This document shows, one piece after another, positions 15,623-24,719 of a stretch of 64,000 nucleotides of DNA (the stretch's first letter is position 1; every line of letters begins with the position of its first letter). Both the position numbers and the translations under genes were made by a program. The stretch comes from Bacillota bacterium (GTDB lineage Bacteria; Bacillota; Bacilli; Paenibacillales; NBRC-103111): positions 1 to 64,000 of the forward strand of contig JAEWMH010000080.1 of the NCBI GenBank assembly GCA_023393235.1, written 5' to 3'. The notes beneath the pieces were generated by a model, which was not told the DNA's origin, ran no database searches, and was given only the letters and a program-made list of their open reading frames with translations.

Positions 15623-18600
15623 CTAAATCAATTCCGACTTCTGCAAGAGACGCCGCACAATGGATGCCACCTCAGCCCGGGTGACATAGGCCTTGGGGGC
15701 AAGCTCCGTACTGCTTCTCCCGGATACAATCCCCGCCTGGATGATGTCAGCAATGCCGCTCCTGGCCCAGCCGGAGATTTCATCCGCATCAGAATAGGGC
15801 TGGAGGATGGTTTCCGTATCCTCGACGGGAAGCTTCGCCTTCAGGTTGGTCATCACCATCATCTTGGCCACTACAACCATCGCCTCTTCACGGGTGATCT
15901 TGTCTTTGGGGCGGAAGGTTCCGTCCTCAAAGCCGCTGATCAGCCGGTAAGCGTACGCGGAGTTAATGGCGCTGCTGTAGCGGTCCGACGCTTTCACATC
16001 GGAGAACGGGGCTGGCTCGGTGTCCGGCCGGATGCCTATTCCGCGGACCATAAGGGATGCGAATTCCCCACGGGTGATCTCCTGGTCAGGACCGAAGGTA
16101 TCAACCCCCGGATCCTCATAGGCCATACGGAGGCCCAGGTCTTCCACCGCTTCCTTGGCCCAATGGCTCTCTACATCCGTGTAGGATACCGGATGCCTGA
16201 CCACCACATAGGTGCTGTTGGTTAAACTGCTGATCCGGGCATAGGCTTTCCCGTTTTCCTTCATGATTTTGGTAGGCACGTGACGGAAAGTGCCGTCGGG
16301 CTCGATAACCAAACCGGTTAACGTTCCACTCAAATCCGCATCGTCAGGCAGGGTTATGGTGCGCTCCACAAAAGCGTTGAACTTGGACACACTGGTGGTT
16401 TTATCTTTATAAGCGGCTCTGACAGTAAAGTCAACGGGAGGTGCAACCACGGTGAAACCGCCCTTCTCCGCAGCGATCCGCACCAGCTTCATCATATCCG
16501 CTGTAGAGGGGGCAACCTCTACCTGGATCTGAATGTCCTGCAGGGTCACTGATTCTCCGAGCTGTTCGGCGATGGCCTCAAGATTGATGTGCTGTGTCGG
16601 CAGGGTGTAGGAGGCATAAGGGGTTTTGATTTCAAATACCGCGTGTTTGTCTGCCATACTCCTCATCATTTGACCGTTCATTTCTCCCACAACCGCATCG
16701 GTGTGGCCATCCACCTGAACGCTCAGCACCGCATTCTGTCCATCAGCGGCAAGCTTCTCCTCCAGCTTCCGCTGGTCCAGGGTAAAGGTCGTAACCGTCC
16801 GGTTATGGACCGTGGCGGTTTTGGCCGTCCCCACACTTCCGGCCGTCCCCTTCACCACAACGTTGGCCGCGGGAGTTTCCGGGGTAACCGCAGGACCTGT
16901 TGATTCCCCGGTATCCTCATCCCCGCTCCCCGTTTCCTCCGGTTCAACGGGTTGAAACGGTGTGACGGTATTCGATTCGGAGGAAGCCGCACTTTTCCCC
17001 TTGCTGTTGATGGCTTTTACAGTAAAGACGTAGGCCGTCCCGTTCGCCAGACCCTGGACGATAATCGGGCTGGAGGCGCCGGTTTCAGTAATGGTACCTG
17101 TGGAATCCGTTACCTCGTAGCCGGTGATGGGGCTTCCGCCGTTATCCGCCGGAGCGGCAAAGCTGACCGCAGCCTGCCCGTCGCCTGCGGTTGCGGCAAT
17201 ATGAACCGGGGCATCAGGAACTGTCGCTGGAGTAGCCTGAACCTGATTGGATTCCGCGCTAACTCCTCCGTCATTCCCTGCTTTTACCACGAAATAATAC
17301 GTCAGCCCATTGGTTAGTCCTGCGATGGTATAAGTTGTACCCGTCACCGTGGCAAGGGTGGGCCCATCGAATTGTCCCGTCATCTGGGACATATACAGCT
17401 GGTAATAGGTCGCTTCCGTTACGGTATTCCAATGAAGCGTCACCTCGCGGTTCCCTTCAACAGGCGCAAGCTGCTCCGGATTGGACGGCACATCTGGCAG
17501 ATGGACAGCCTGGGTTACTGTAAAGGACACGTCCGCCATATTGTCCGCCTTCAACGTGACGATGGCAGTGTATGTGCCTGCCGGCAGGCCATCTTTTGCT
17601 TTCACCGTAAAGCTGGTTGCGGTTGCTCCGCTGGTTAACGTTCCTGCCGGTTGGGTGAACTCGAATTCACCGGCCTGAGGACCGCCGAGCACCACGGAAA
17701 GATTCGTCAAATCCGCCGTACCTGTATTAGAGAAGCTGACAGTTACGGTTTCCTGTGTTCCGGATGCATATCCTAGGATAAGAGGTGCCGCTGTCCGGTC
17801 GCCAGGTGCAGAAATGGTGTAGGTAGGTGCGATATCGACCTTTACCCCCGCTGCTATGCTTGTTGCCGTTGCTGTTTTGGTTCCCGTGGCACTGCTGTTG
17901 GTGTTGGTGACGGTCACATAATAATAATTGGTTCCGGCTGTTTCTGTCGGCGCTGCAAAGCTGCTTCCCGTTGCGTTGGCAATGGGCTGCCCTCCGCTAT
18001 TGCTGTCGGAGGTATTGGTGTACCATTGGTAGCTCAACGTTCCCGCATCGCCCGCCGTTGCCTGTACGGTCAATGTGGCGTTTTCCCCCACGTATACGGT
18101 TTTGTCCAGCGGATGGGAGGTAATATCCGGGGTGGCCGCGTCGGTTAGAGGACTAACCGTCACTGCTGCCGCATCGCTGGTTATTGCTGCCGTTGAACCC
18201 GGGATTTTGACGACACAGTAATAATACACAGTGCCTGTTGATGCAGTCGGTGCGTGATAGTAATAATTCTGGGCGTTCACAATTGGCGTTCCGCCGCTGT
18301 TCGAATCGACCGTATTGCTGTACCACTGGTAGCTGACGGACTCGCCTCCGCTTGCCGTAGCTCCGATGATCAGGACGGCGCTGTCGTTGGGCACAACGGA
18401 AATATCCTCCGGCTGAGTGTCGATTCCCAAGGTGACCTCTGCCCGTTGGTAAACACCGGAGTTTCCTACTCCTACCCACTTTCCATTGGCATAGATCACG
18501 TTTTGGAGCACCAGATTTTCAGCCTCGGGTGTCCAGGTGATTCCGTCTGCGGAAAAAAGCGTCGCATAATCCCCTACCGCCGCATACCCGCCTCCGTCTG

Positions 18601-19423
18601 CGGAATACGCCACATCATACAGGGAGTAGGCGGTCGGCGAGGTAACCTCCAGCAGAGGAAATGCACTGCCGCTGTTAGGATCGGTGCGGAGAATCTTCCC
18701 CCCGCTCCCCACTGCGATGTAGTTCCCTGCCCCATCTGAGGCAACTCCTTGAAGGGTAGGCTCTCCTGCGGCTTTAACAACCGTACTCCAATTGATGCCG
18801 TCGGCGGAGGTCATCATAGTTCCCGCTGCGCCAACCGCCATAAACTGGCCATTGGCGTAATTCACATCAAACACCGAGGACGTTCCCGGGGTATTGTATG
18901 GCTGCCTGACCCAGGCTGCTCCATCGGCAGATTGGAAGTAGTACAGGGTGGTATTATTCGTAGGAACAACAAATGTGTTATTTCCAAAAGCAATCGAGCT
19001 TCTGGAGAAGCTGGGATCCGCCGAATCCACGCCGGTCCAATCGGTGCCATTGGCAGAACGGAGTATCGTGGCTCCGGCCCCATAGTTGCCCATCGTAACC
19101 GCATAAAAACTTCCGTCTATGTATTCCAGGGCGTTGATGGGGCGGGTGGAGACTGCACTGATGTCCAGAGCGGTCCAATTCACCAGGTTTCCGGATGTAT
19201 AGAGCTTCCCGTCGGAGGAATTTACTGCTACATACATCCCCTGTCCATAAGCAATTTTGGAAAACTGAGTACCCGACATCTGCTTCCACAAGTAACCCGA
19301 TACAGAATCCGCAGCAGCCGCTCCCGTTTGGGATGGAGCAACCATCATACCTCCCAGCACAAGCACACTGCTCAACATCAATATGATCGTTTTTTCTATT
19401 TGCCGCCAAACACTCTTCTTCAC
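15623..19423 (-). CDS. S-layer-homology surface protein with propeller-like, Ig-like and FnIII domains
   Basis: A secreted protein of 1266 residues. GTG 19423 follows GAGGGAG; an earlier start at 19456 lacks a site. The signal peptide ends near GAAAA at about residue 37. Residues 40-330 hold repeated W-T and Y-A-x-G-x-Y/W-V-A-V units, as in sialidase/BNR-type beta-propellers. About 340-540 are two Ig-like domains with YQWYSNT/YQWYTNT and a YYYCVVK/YYYVTVT strand. Two fibronectin III domains follow (about 640-820), then an acidic Pro/Thr linker, a beta-rich domain, and three SLH domains at the C-terminus with TRGE, TREE and TRAE motifs. SLH domains bind pyruvylated secondary wall polymer, so the protein is displayed on the cell surface. 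Ligand unknown. Confidence 0.9.
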   Translation of the reverse strand: MKKSVWRQIEKTIILMLSSVLVLGGMMVAPSQTGAAAADSVSGYLWKQMSGTQFSKIAYGQGMYVAVNSSDGKLYTSGNLVNWTALDISAVSTRPINALEYIDGSFYAVTMGNYGAGATILRSANGTDWTGVDSADPSFSRSSIAFGNNTFVVPTNNTTLYYFQSADGAAWVRQPYNTPGTSSVFDVNYANGQFMAVGAAGTMMTSADGINWSTVVKAAGEPTLQGVASDGAGNYIAVGSGGKILRTDPNSGSAFPLLEVTSPTAYSLYDVAYSADGGGYAAVGDYATLFSADGITWTPEAENLVLQNVIYANGKWVGVGNSGVYQRAEVTLGIDTQPEDISVVPNDSAVLIIGATASGGESVSYQWYSNTVDSNSGGTPIVNAQNYYYHAPTASTGTVYYYCVVKIPGSTAAITSDAAAVTVSPLTDAATPDITSHPLDKTVYVGENATLTVQATAGDAGTLSYQWYTNTSDSNSGGQPIANATGSSFAAPTETAGTNYYYVTVTNTNSSATGTKTATATSIAAGVKVDIAPTYTISAPGDRTAAPLILGYASGTQETVTVSFSNTGTADLTNLSVVLGGPQAGEFEFTQPAGTLTSGATATSFTVKAKDGLPAGTYTAIVTLKADNMADVSFTVTQAVHLPDVPSNPEQLAPVEGNREVTLHWNTVTEATYYQLYMSQMTGQFDGPTLATVTGTTYTIAGLTNGLTYYFVVKAGNDGGVSAESNQVQATPATVPDAPVHIAATAGDGQAAVSFAAPADNGGSPITGYEVTDSTGTITETGASSPIIVQGLANGTAYVFTVKAINSKGKSAASSESNTVTPFQPVEPEETGSGDEDTGESTGPAVTPETPAANVVVKGTAGSVGTAKTATVHNRTVTTFTLDQRKLEEKLAADGQNAVLSVQVDGHTDAVVGEMNGQMMRSMADKHAVFEIKTPYASYTLPTQHINLEAIAEQLGESVTLQDIQIQVEVAPSTADMMKLVRIAAEKGGFTVVAPPVDFTVRAAYKDKTTSVSKFNAFVERTITLPDDADLSGTLTGLVIEPDGTFRHVPTKIMKENGKAYARISSLTNSTYVVVRHPVSYTDVESHWAKEAVEDLGLRMAYEDPGVDTFGPDQEITRGEFASLMVRGIGIRPDTEPAPFSDVKASDRYSSAINSAYAYRLISGFEDGTFRPKDKITREEAMVVVAKMMVMTNLKAKLPVEDTETILQPYSDADEISGWARSGIADIIQAGIVSGRSSTELAPKAYVTRAEVASIVRRLLQKSELI

Positions 19424-19591
19424 GATTCTCCCTCTTTTCCGGACAAACCAGGTCACGGTATTGGATGTGGTTGTGGAATGAAATTGCCACCTCGACCACT
19501 AGAGAAAATTCGCCAATTTTCATCATTTTCCTCCGGGTTGAATTAGATTTGATCGGGAGTTATATTTCTTTAATGTTGATAGGCGTAAACT

Positions 19592-19615
19592 AAAAAACGC
19601 CCGTTTTAGGGCGTT
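19592..19615 (-). terminator. Terminator overlapping the lipoprotein stop codon
   Basis: AACGCCC (19596-19602) pairs with GGGCGTT (19609-19615), followed on the minus strand by TTTTT. It overlaps the last codons of the 19606-20016 gene. The roughly 170 bases between it and the SLH gene start hold no other feature I can see. Confidence 0.75.
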
Positions 19616-20016
19616 CCCAGAATTGAAAGCAGTTTTCTGGTGTCTTCCTCTGTAACCTTCCCGTACTTGGACTGTCCTTCAATAATCACTTCTAATATGT
19701 CTTTCTGGGGTGAAAGCCAAGCTGCACAAGTGAAGGTTTCATAACTGACCGTAGGATCTGTGTTGGCCGTTACAATCTTATAATCAGGCTGTCGGGACAT
19801 GGATACTTTTGCGTTTTCCCACGGCACATTGAATAAAATATCCAACATGATTTTTACCGCTTCCTGATCTTCGACTTTCTTGTAAACCGTGTAGCCCTGT
19901 CCTTCAGGTTTGCTGATATGAAGATTTAGATTTCGCCCATATGATGCTTCTTTTTGATTGCAAGCGACAATAGCCAATAGGAATAGCAGCTGCCCGGCAA
20001 TAAACCACTTTCTCAT
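19606..20016 (-). CDS. Small predicted lipoprotein
   Basis: A 136-residue protein. A signal peptide (MRKWFIAGQLLFLLAIVAC) has lipobox I-V-A-C, so cysteine 19 should be lipidated and the mature protein anchored outside the membrane. The mature domain is small and mixed alpha/beta, with no motif I recognise. It lies downstream of the WYL-regulator gene on the same strand, 77 bases away. Codon use and a clean terminator suggest a real gene. Function unknown. Confidence 0.75.
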   Translation of the reverse strand: MRKWFIAGQLLFLLAIVACNQKEASYGRNLNLHISKPEGQGYTVYKKVEDQEAVKIMLDILFNVPWENAKVSMSRQPDYKIVTANTDPTVSYETFTCAAWLSPQKDILEVIIEGQSKYGKVTEEDTRKLLSILGTP

Positions 20017-20093
20017 AAATCGCCTCCTGGTTCTTGCTAACTAAATAACGGAGCCACGCCTGATAATGTTGCGGATGCTTAGTGGTAACGCGA

Positions 20094-21086
20094 TTAAAAC
20101 AATGAAGCATCGTTTCCATTAGTCCCGTACTGATCCCGCAATGTGTCCAGCATCTGCCTGATTGCTTCAACCAGCTCAGGAGGCTGCAGCACACGTGCTT
20201 CCATCCCCAATCCGATATAATAATGGGCATTGTAGCTAATGTCGGACTTGGGTATCCGGCTTTCAATCCAACCGGTCCCGTCCTCCCGCTTATGGATTTG
20301 GGGCTGGGGCCACATCTCCGTCTCGAATCTCCGGCATCCCTCCCGGGTAAGCTCCACATGGATGCGGACTAACTCCGTATCTTTGTCATGCATGTTATCC
20401 CAATTCCCCAAATGAACCTGTTCCGCCTCAGGCAATGCCTCCATCTCCGGTTGTCCGGCTTTTGGCTCCAGGATTTCCGCTGTTTTCATCCGGTCACAGC
20501 GGAACAGCCGGTAATCCCGCCGGGTAAGGCAATAGGCCGGGCAATACCACAAGCCATTGCTGGCATAGATGCCAACAGGAAGAATATCCCGTTCCTCCAC
20601 TCCCGCTTTGCCGTCATATCCGATACGGACAGTCTGCCGCTGGACCGCCGCCTGCAGCAGCACATTCAAAAAAGGCGATGCCTGGCTTCTATACGGCACC
20701 TGAAAATCCACCCTGTCCCGCATTTCATCAATTCTGCTGCGGACATCCTGGGGCATATGCAGATAAAATTTTTGAAGAGCGGAGGAGGTTTCCGTTTCGA
20801 AGGGGAGGTCGCGGTAATGCCGGAGGGCATGGCTGGCGAAAAAAATTGCCACCGCTTCCTCTTCGCTGAACGCGATGGGAGGAAGCATCCGTTCATTCAG
20901 CAGGCGATACCCCCCGTGAGGGCCGACCTCCGAATAAAGCGGCACCCCCAATTCACCCAACTCCTGCAAATCCCGCAGCATGGTCCGGGAGGAAACGCCG
21001 AATTCCTCCGCCAGCTCCTTCACCGTGAAGGAACGTTTGCGGTGGACCACAAGCATCAGCTCCATAAGCCGTTTTGACTTGGACAT
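20094..21086 (-). CDS. HTH/WYL-domain transcriptional regulator (YafY type)
   Basis: A 330-residue protein. The N-terminal winged HTH (residues about 5-60, with SFTVKELAEEFGVSSRTMLRDL) is followed by a WYL domain (about 140-215; the core triad reads LWYCPAYC) and a C-terminal WCX-type extension ending near QMLDTL. ATG 21086 has an ideal AAGGAG site six bases upstream; the longer frame to 21131 is rejected. It is divergent from a dinB-family gene, a common pairing, so it probably controls that gene or its own transcription in response to a small ligand or nucleic acid bound by the WYL domain. Confidence 0.9.
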   Translation of the reverse strand: MSKSKRLMELMLVVHRKRSFTVKELAEEFGVSSRTMLRDLQELGELGVPLYSEVGPHGGYRLLNERMLPPIAFSEEEAVAIFFASHALRHYRDLPFETETSSALQKFYLHMPQDVRSRIDEMRDRVDFQVPYRSQASPFLNVLLQAAVQRQTVRIGYDGKAGVEERDILPVGIYASNGLWYCPAYCLTRRDYRLFRCDRMKTAEILEPKAGQPEMEALPEAEQVHLGNWDNMHDKDTELVRIHVELTREGCRRFETEMWPQPQIHKREDGTGWIESRIPKSDISYNAHYYIGLGMEARVLQPPELVEAIRQMLDTLRDQYGTNGNDASLF

Positions 21087-21207
21087 GATAAGCTCCTTAT
21101 CTTTTTCTGTAATCATGACAATACTTGTCACTATTATAGGGTATAGTCTCTAATAGGACCAGCACCTCAGGTGCCGGAAAAATTCAACGGAAATGGAAGT
21201 GTACCCA

Positions 21208-21690
21208 ATGACAGCCGTTCAAGAGCTACAGCAGATGTTGTTTGAGGAATTGGAATTGATCGTGAGGACCACCACGAATCTATTGGCTAAGGTGAAGCCG
21301 GAAGGTATAGAGTTCCGCCCGCAGCCCAACATGCGCACCCTGCGGGAGCTGGCTGAACACCTGGCCGCGATTCCTGCTGTGGATCTGCAGATTGTGCAGG
21401 AGCATACGGCTGAGGAGGTGCGCGCCGTGGAAAAACGCTTCGAAGCGATGGAATTCGCCAAGCTGGGCGCCGCCATGGCAGAAGGACTGGAGCCGCTGCG
21501 GCAGTACATGACCACATTGCCGGAGGAGGACTTCCTCCACAAAAAAACCAAACCCTTCTATCTGGAGCACGGCACAGCCCAAGCTAAGTGGCTCATCGAA
21601 ATCGTCACCCACACCCAGCATCACCGCGGCCAGCTGTTCACCTACCTGAAGATGCAGGGTTACGACGTGAGCATGTCTGATTTGTATTGA
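21208..21690 (+). CDS. DinB-family metal-dependent protein
   Basis: A 160-residue four-helix-bundle protein. The metal-binding histidines expected in DinB/YfiT proteins are visible in LAEHL (about residue 50) and in THTQHHRGQL (about 133-142). Several family members act as thiol S-transferases using bacillithiol; this one is not assigned. I choose ATG 21208 (GGAAGTG upstream) over ATG 21193, which lacks room for a site. It is divergent from the WYL regulator. Confidence 0.85.
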   Translation: MTAVQELQQMLFEELELIVRTTTNLLAKVKPEGIEFRPQPNMRTLRELAEHLAAIPAVDLQIVQEHTAEEVRAVEKRFEAMEFAKLGAAMAEGLEPLRQYMTTLPEEDFLHKKTKPFYLEHGTAQAKWLIEIVTHTQHHRGQLFTYLKMQGYDVSMSDLY

Positions 21691-21851
21691 GCTGACCAGT
21701 ATTGCGTTGACCAGTAGGGATTGGCGGTTGAGGCTGAGCGGATGGGAGTGCTCCTTGTCATGGGGGCGGTTGGGGCTGAGCGTAAGCAGCGGCCTTGGCA
21801 TTGCGGCGGAAATCTAACGGATACCAGCGACCTTATTGTAGCGCCAGAAAC

Positions 21852-22036
21852 CTAACGGACACTAGCGACCTTATTCGGAGGAAAAACGGGGTGTGGGAAT
21901 TCTAACGGACAAGAGCGCCGCTATTTCGCCCGAGCAGCCTCAAACTGAGTCCCTTTGCCCGAAATAGCGGCTGTGGCTTCCATTAGAATCCAAGACCCCC
22001 TCTTTTGAGCCAAATAGCGGCTCTGACCGCCGTTAG
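21852..22036. repeat. 185-bp four-arm inverted element, copy 2
   Basis: CTAACGG arms begin at 21852 and 21902, and inverted arms end at 21986 and 22036, which is exact 50/85/50 spacing. An extra direct arm precedes it at 21814 (CTAACGGATACC). The first inverted arm has a C-to-T-type change (CCATTAG). It lies in the 495-base gap between dinB and the convergent small membrane gene. The gap also holds a terminator and a relic of a duplicated gene end (22140-22175), and nothing else I can see. Confidence 0.9.
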
Positions 22037-22063
22037 ATTTGCGGGAGGGGTAAGCACAAACTA

Positions 22064-22100
22064 AAATAGACCGTCCCCTTCAGTCAAGGGCGGTCTAATT
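22064..22100. terminator. Hairpin terminator in duplicated block A
   Basis: TAGACCGTCCCCTT pairs with AAGGGCGGTCTA (G-T pairs included) around 22068-22097. A near-copy lies at 22683-22716. It could terminate the leftward small membrane gene or the duplicated gene relic. Confidence 0.6.
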
Positions 22101-22185
22101 TCAATTGAAGTCGTATAGGAGCGCAGGACACTAGGAGCCCCCTTCCCATCAGCCGGAAACGGCTGATCTGGTCATTCCCAGGGTA

Positions 22186-22389
22186 CTAAGCATCTTTTTT
22201 CCCTTTTTTCGTTTTAAAGCTGTATTGCAACACAAGAATGTAGAGAAGCCATATGCAAACACCTACTACATCAAAAACTATACTCTCATTGTTATTCATG
22301 GATCTGACTAATCTTCTTATGTTGAGGGCCAATCCTCCAACACCACAAAGGAGTATAAATAGTCTTGGGAAGTTCTTCAATAAGAACAC
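22186..22389 (-). CDS. Small membrane protein, 67 residues
   Basis: A GTG start at 22389 follows a strong GGAGGTGGAGAG site. The product has two hydrophobic segments (about residues 8-26 and 37-57) separated by a polar loop (RRLVRSMNNNES), and a lysine-rich tail (KTKKGKKDA) that should face the cytoplasm. No family recognised. It sits between the two copies of a duplicated intergenic block and its base composition is more AT-rich than its neighbours, so it may have been inserted there. Confidence 0.65.
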   Translation of the reverse strand: MFLLKNFPRLFILLCGVGGLALNIRRLVRSMNNNESIVFDVVGVCIWLLYILVLQYSFKTKKGKKDA

Positions 22390-22471
22390 CTCTCCACCTC
22401 CAATACAACTATTATATCGGTTAAATCAAAAAGAGGGTGCATATTCTTATTTTGTTGGTGACTGCAGAAAC

Positions 22472-22656
22472 CTAACGGACTACAGCGACCTTATTCGGCT
22501 GAAAAACGGGGTGTGGGAATTCTAACGGACCACAGCGCCGCTATTTCGCCCGAACAGCCTCAAACTAAGCCCAGTTTCCCGAAATAGCGGCTGTGGTGTC
22601 CGTTAGAATCCGAGACGCCTCCTTTTGAGCCAAATAGAGGCTCTGAGGTCCGTTAG
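22472..22656. repeat. 185-bp four-arm inverted element, copy 3
   Basis: Direct CTAACGGAC arms start at 22472 and 22522; inverted GTCCGTTAG arms end at 22606 and 22656. The inner arms match best (GGACCACAGCGCCGCTATTT against GGACACCACAGCCGCTATTT on the other strand). The element is part of a roughly 310-bp block nearly repeated from copy 2. It lies in the 375-base gap before the 22765 gene together with a terminator; no gene is seen in the gap. Confidence 0.9.
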
Positions 22657-22682
22657 AACGGCGGAGATAAGCCAATCCCAAA

Positions 22683-22716
22683 AATAGACCGTCCCTATGT
22701 TAAGGGGCGGTCTATT
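22683..22716 (-). terminator. Hairpin terminator in duplicated block B
   Basis: TAGACCGTCCC pairs with GGGGCGGTCTA near 22685-22714. It lies about 50 bases after the stop of the leftward 22765-23064 gene. Confidence 0.6.
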
Positions 22717-22764
22717 GGGGTTGAAATCGTATAGGAGTGCACCACGCTAGGAGACCACCTCTCC

Positions 22765-23064
22765 CTACAGCCGGAAGCGGCGAACATGATCGTGAAGCTG
22801 CTCCTTTTCCAAAATCTCCTTCTGCCTAGGCCCCATCAGATCGAAGTGGGGATACGGCGGATGCTCATGGATGTAAGCCGGATTCAGCCCATGCCTCTTG
22901 CACCACTCGGTCAGCACTTTCCGGTCGGAGCAGCCTACCTTGGTCACAGTCCGGATGGACGGAAACCGCGGGTCAGTCCAGTAGTGAGTCAGGTACGCAA
23001 TTTCCCCGCGGGTTACCGCCTCTTTCCATTGCTGCAGCTCCTGCCGCTTCACGCCGAATGCCAA
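22765..23064 (-). CDS. Conserved small protein resembling Bacillus YneQ
   Basis: A 99-residue soluble protein. From TTG 23064 it begins MAFGVKRQELQQWKEAV and continues with GEIAYLTHYWTDPRFP and TVTKVGCSD. From memory these are strongly conserved in a family of unknown function in Bacillales (YneQ-like). The TTG start is chosen because AGGTGGTG lies six bases upstream and the family begins at that residue; GTG 23076 has no room for a site. A degenerate copy of its 3' end survives near 22145-22175. Function unknown. Confidence 0.75.
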   Translation of the reverse strand: MAFGVKRQELQQWKEAVTRGEIAYLTHYWTDPRFPSIRTVTKVGCSDRKVLTEWCKRHGLNPAYIHEHPPYPHFDLMGPRQKEILEKEQLHDHVRRFRL

Positions 23065-23140
23065 GGATTTCACCACCTGTCAGATATGCCACCAGTTTAC
23101 CTCTTATTGAGGATAGGAGCAACTGCAGGAACACATCACA

Positions 23141-24118
23141 CTACAACACCTCGCCGAATAAAACGGAATCCTCTTCAAGCCCTTCGGCCAGCCTTTCCCT
23201 TAACCCGGTTAACCACTCCGGCTCATTCTCCCACTTCTCACCAGCAGCCCGCAAGACTCGGGCATATCCATACAACTTGGCGAACCGCTTGCATGCGGCC
23301 ACTATATTCTCAGCATCGCCGGAAACCTCATATTCAGTCCGGTACCCATCCAGAAAACATTGTTTCTTCTGTTCAAAATCCTCCGGAGGGACCTCTTCCC
23401 GCAAGCTCTCCAGCGCCTGGTCAATATCCATCACATACCAATGATACATCGCATCATCAAAATCTATGACATGGCAGGTTTGAGTCTGTTCATCATAGAA
23501 GACGTTATCGTATTCAAAATCATAATGAATCAAACCAAAGTCAGCCTGCGATTTGGGAAGCGAAGCAAAATACCCTCGCAGCAACTCCGTTTCCTCTAAT
23601 GCCGCTGTCTCTCCGGGAAATGCGGTCAGCACATCCTGAATCCAGTCCAACACATCAGCATAGGACCATCTTTTGACTTCACCCGGCATATATTCACTGG
23701 ACAAACGATGGAGCTTGCCCAATGCCTTCCCGTAGCAGACCATAACGTCATCCGGGAAATCGGTACGATCCAGCTGAACCCCCGGAACCCGCTTGAAGAC
23801 TGATGCAACATAAGCTCCCCATGGAGTCTCCACCTCAACAAGCTTTCCGCCAGCCTTGGATGGAACCGCCTCTAACACACCATACCCCTTGCCGCGCAGG
23901 TAAGCAATAAACTCCAGCTCGGCCAGAAGGTTCGGCTTAAGCTTTTCCTCCTGGGGAGCGAACCGCAGGAAATGAGTCGTCCCGTCCCGTTTGAACGGGT
24001 AAATCGCATTGGAGGATACCCGGTAATGCTTAAACATCCCGGTGTCCTCGTAATCCCAATTCTGCAGCAGCATTTCCGCCAAGTCCCGGTTATCAAAAAG
24101 ATACTTTAGTTTCAGCAC
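23141..24118 (-). CDS. Aminoglycoside phosphotransferase-like kinase
   Basis: A 325-residue protein with the APH/choline-kinase fold. The catalytic loop IHYDFEYDN (about residues 197-205, matching HxDxxxxN) and the metal-binding VIDFDD (217-222) are intact. The N-lobe has a plausible lysine in VSSNAIYPFKRDGTTHFLRF. Such kinases phosphorylate small molecules such as aminoglycosides, choline, homoserine or fructosamine; the substrate cannot be named here. The gene stands alone, leftward, about 76 bases before the YneQ-like gene. Confidence 0.85.
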   Translation of the reverse strand: MLKLKYLFDNRDLAEMLLQNWDYEDTGMFKHYRVSSNAIYPFKRDGTTHFLRFAPQEEKLKPNLLAELEFIAYLRGKGYGVLEAVPSKAGGKLVEVETPWGAYVASVFKRVPGVQLDRTDFPDDVMVCYGKALGKLHRLSSEYMPGEVKRWSYADVLDWIQDVLTAFPGETAALEETELLRGYFASLPKSQADFGLIHYDFEYDNVFYDEQTQTCHVIDFDDAMYHWYVMDIDQALESLREEVPPEDFEQKKQCFLDGYRTEYEVSGDAENIVAACKRFAKLYGYARVLRAAGEKWENEPEWLTGLRERLAEGLEEDSVLFGEVL

Positions 24119-24258
24119 GTAGCCAACATCTCTCCTTTTAAGCTTGGATTACCATCACATTTCTGATCCTTTCAATTGTACATGGAAACCTCCAAAAGGC
24201 TTAAGGGAGAGTTTATATATATTAAAACTAGGGTCAGCTTCGGCTAACCGCTGTTCCT

Positions 24259-24549
24259 TCATTCATCCGGCAAAATGTTCACCAGGTGCTTCCAGAAGGT
24301 CAGACCATCCTTTAATCCGGCAAAATACAACCACTCCTTTTCAATCGTGCAGCGGAAATTGAGATTCTCTTCCCATTCGAGAATCTGCCGGTACTGCTCG
24401 GAGGTTAATTGCAGCTTCAATTCGGTGGCCAATTCGTCCTGCTGTTGAGCAAGCTCATTCACTTCATCCAAGTGAAACGCCTCAATCGAACGCTCCAAAA
24501 AGCGCAACTCAAAAGCAGGCCGCACCCATTCCGGCCAAGGTTCGGGCAT
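24259..24549 (-). CDS. Hypothetical protein, 96 residues
   Basis: A well-supported short gene: ATG 24549 has GGAGG seven bases upstream. The product is helical and acidic, starts MPEPWPEWVRPAFELRFLER, and contains a Q/E-rich central helix and a tryptophan-containing tail (LTFWKHLVNILPDE). It has no membrane segment or known motif. A weak hairpin at 24227-24247 may terminate it. I do not recognise the family. Confidence 0.7.
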   Translation of the reverse strand: MPEPWPEWVRPAFELRFLERSIEAFHLDEVNELAQQQDELATELKLQLTSEQYRQILEWEENLNFRCTIEKEWLYFAGLKDGLTFWKHLVNILPDE

Positions 24550-24653
24550 GTGGTTTCCTCCTTCTTCCCCGTGTCATCAATCTTGATATTTTTTCTTTAG
24601 GAATACATAATCGATTATACAATTGACTAATATAAGTATCAATAAATTAATTT

Positions 24654-24682
24654 TTGACCATTAAATATGTATTTCTTATAGA
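24654..24682 (+). promoter_or_regulatory. Promoter of the XRE regulator gene
   Basis: TTGACC (24654-24659), a 17-base spacer and TATAGA (24677-24682) lie 38 bases before the ATG at 24720, in a very AT-rich stretch. Confidence 0.7.
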
Positions 24683-24719
24683 GTAAGTTACATCTACACT
24701 CAACATGAGGTGTAGGCAT

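Noticed and set aside
22253..22525. 90-codon rightward open frame
   Set aside because: It is antisense to the small membrane gene with a strong ribosome site and runs into the repeat element.
21814..22656. Regularly spaced CTAACGG repeats as a possible CRISPR array
   Set aside because: Each element has only two direct arms, and the second pair is inverted. Arms are not identical and no cas gene is nearby.
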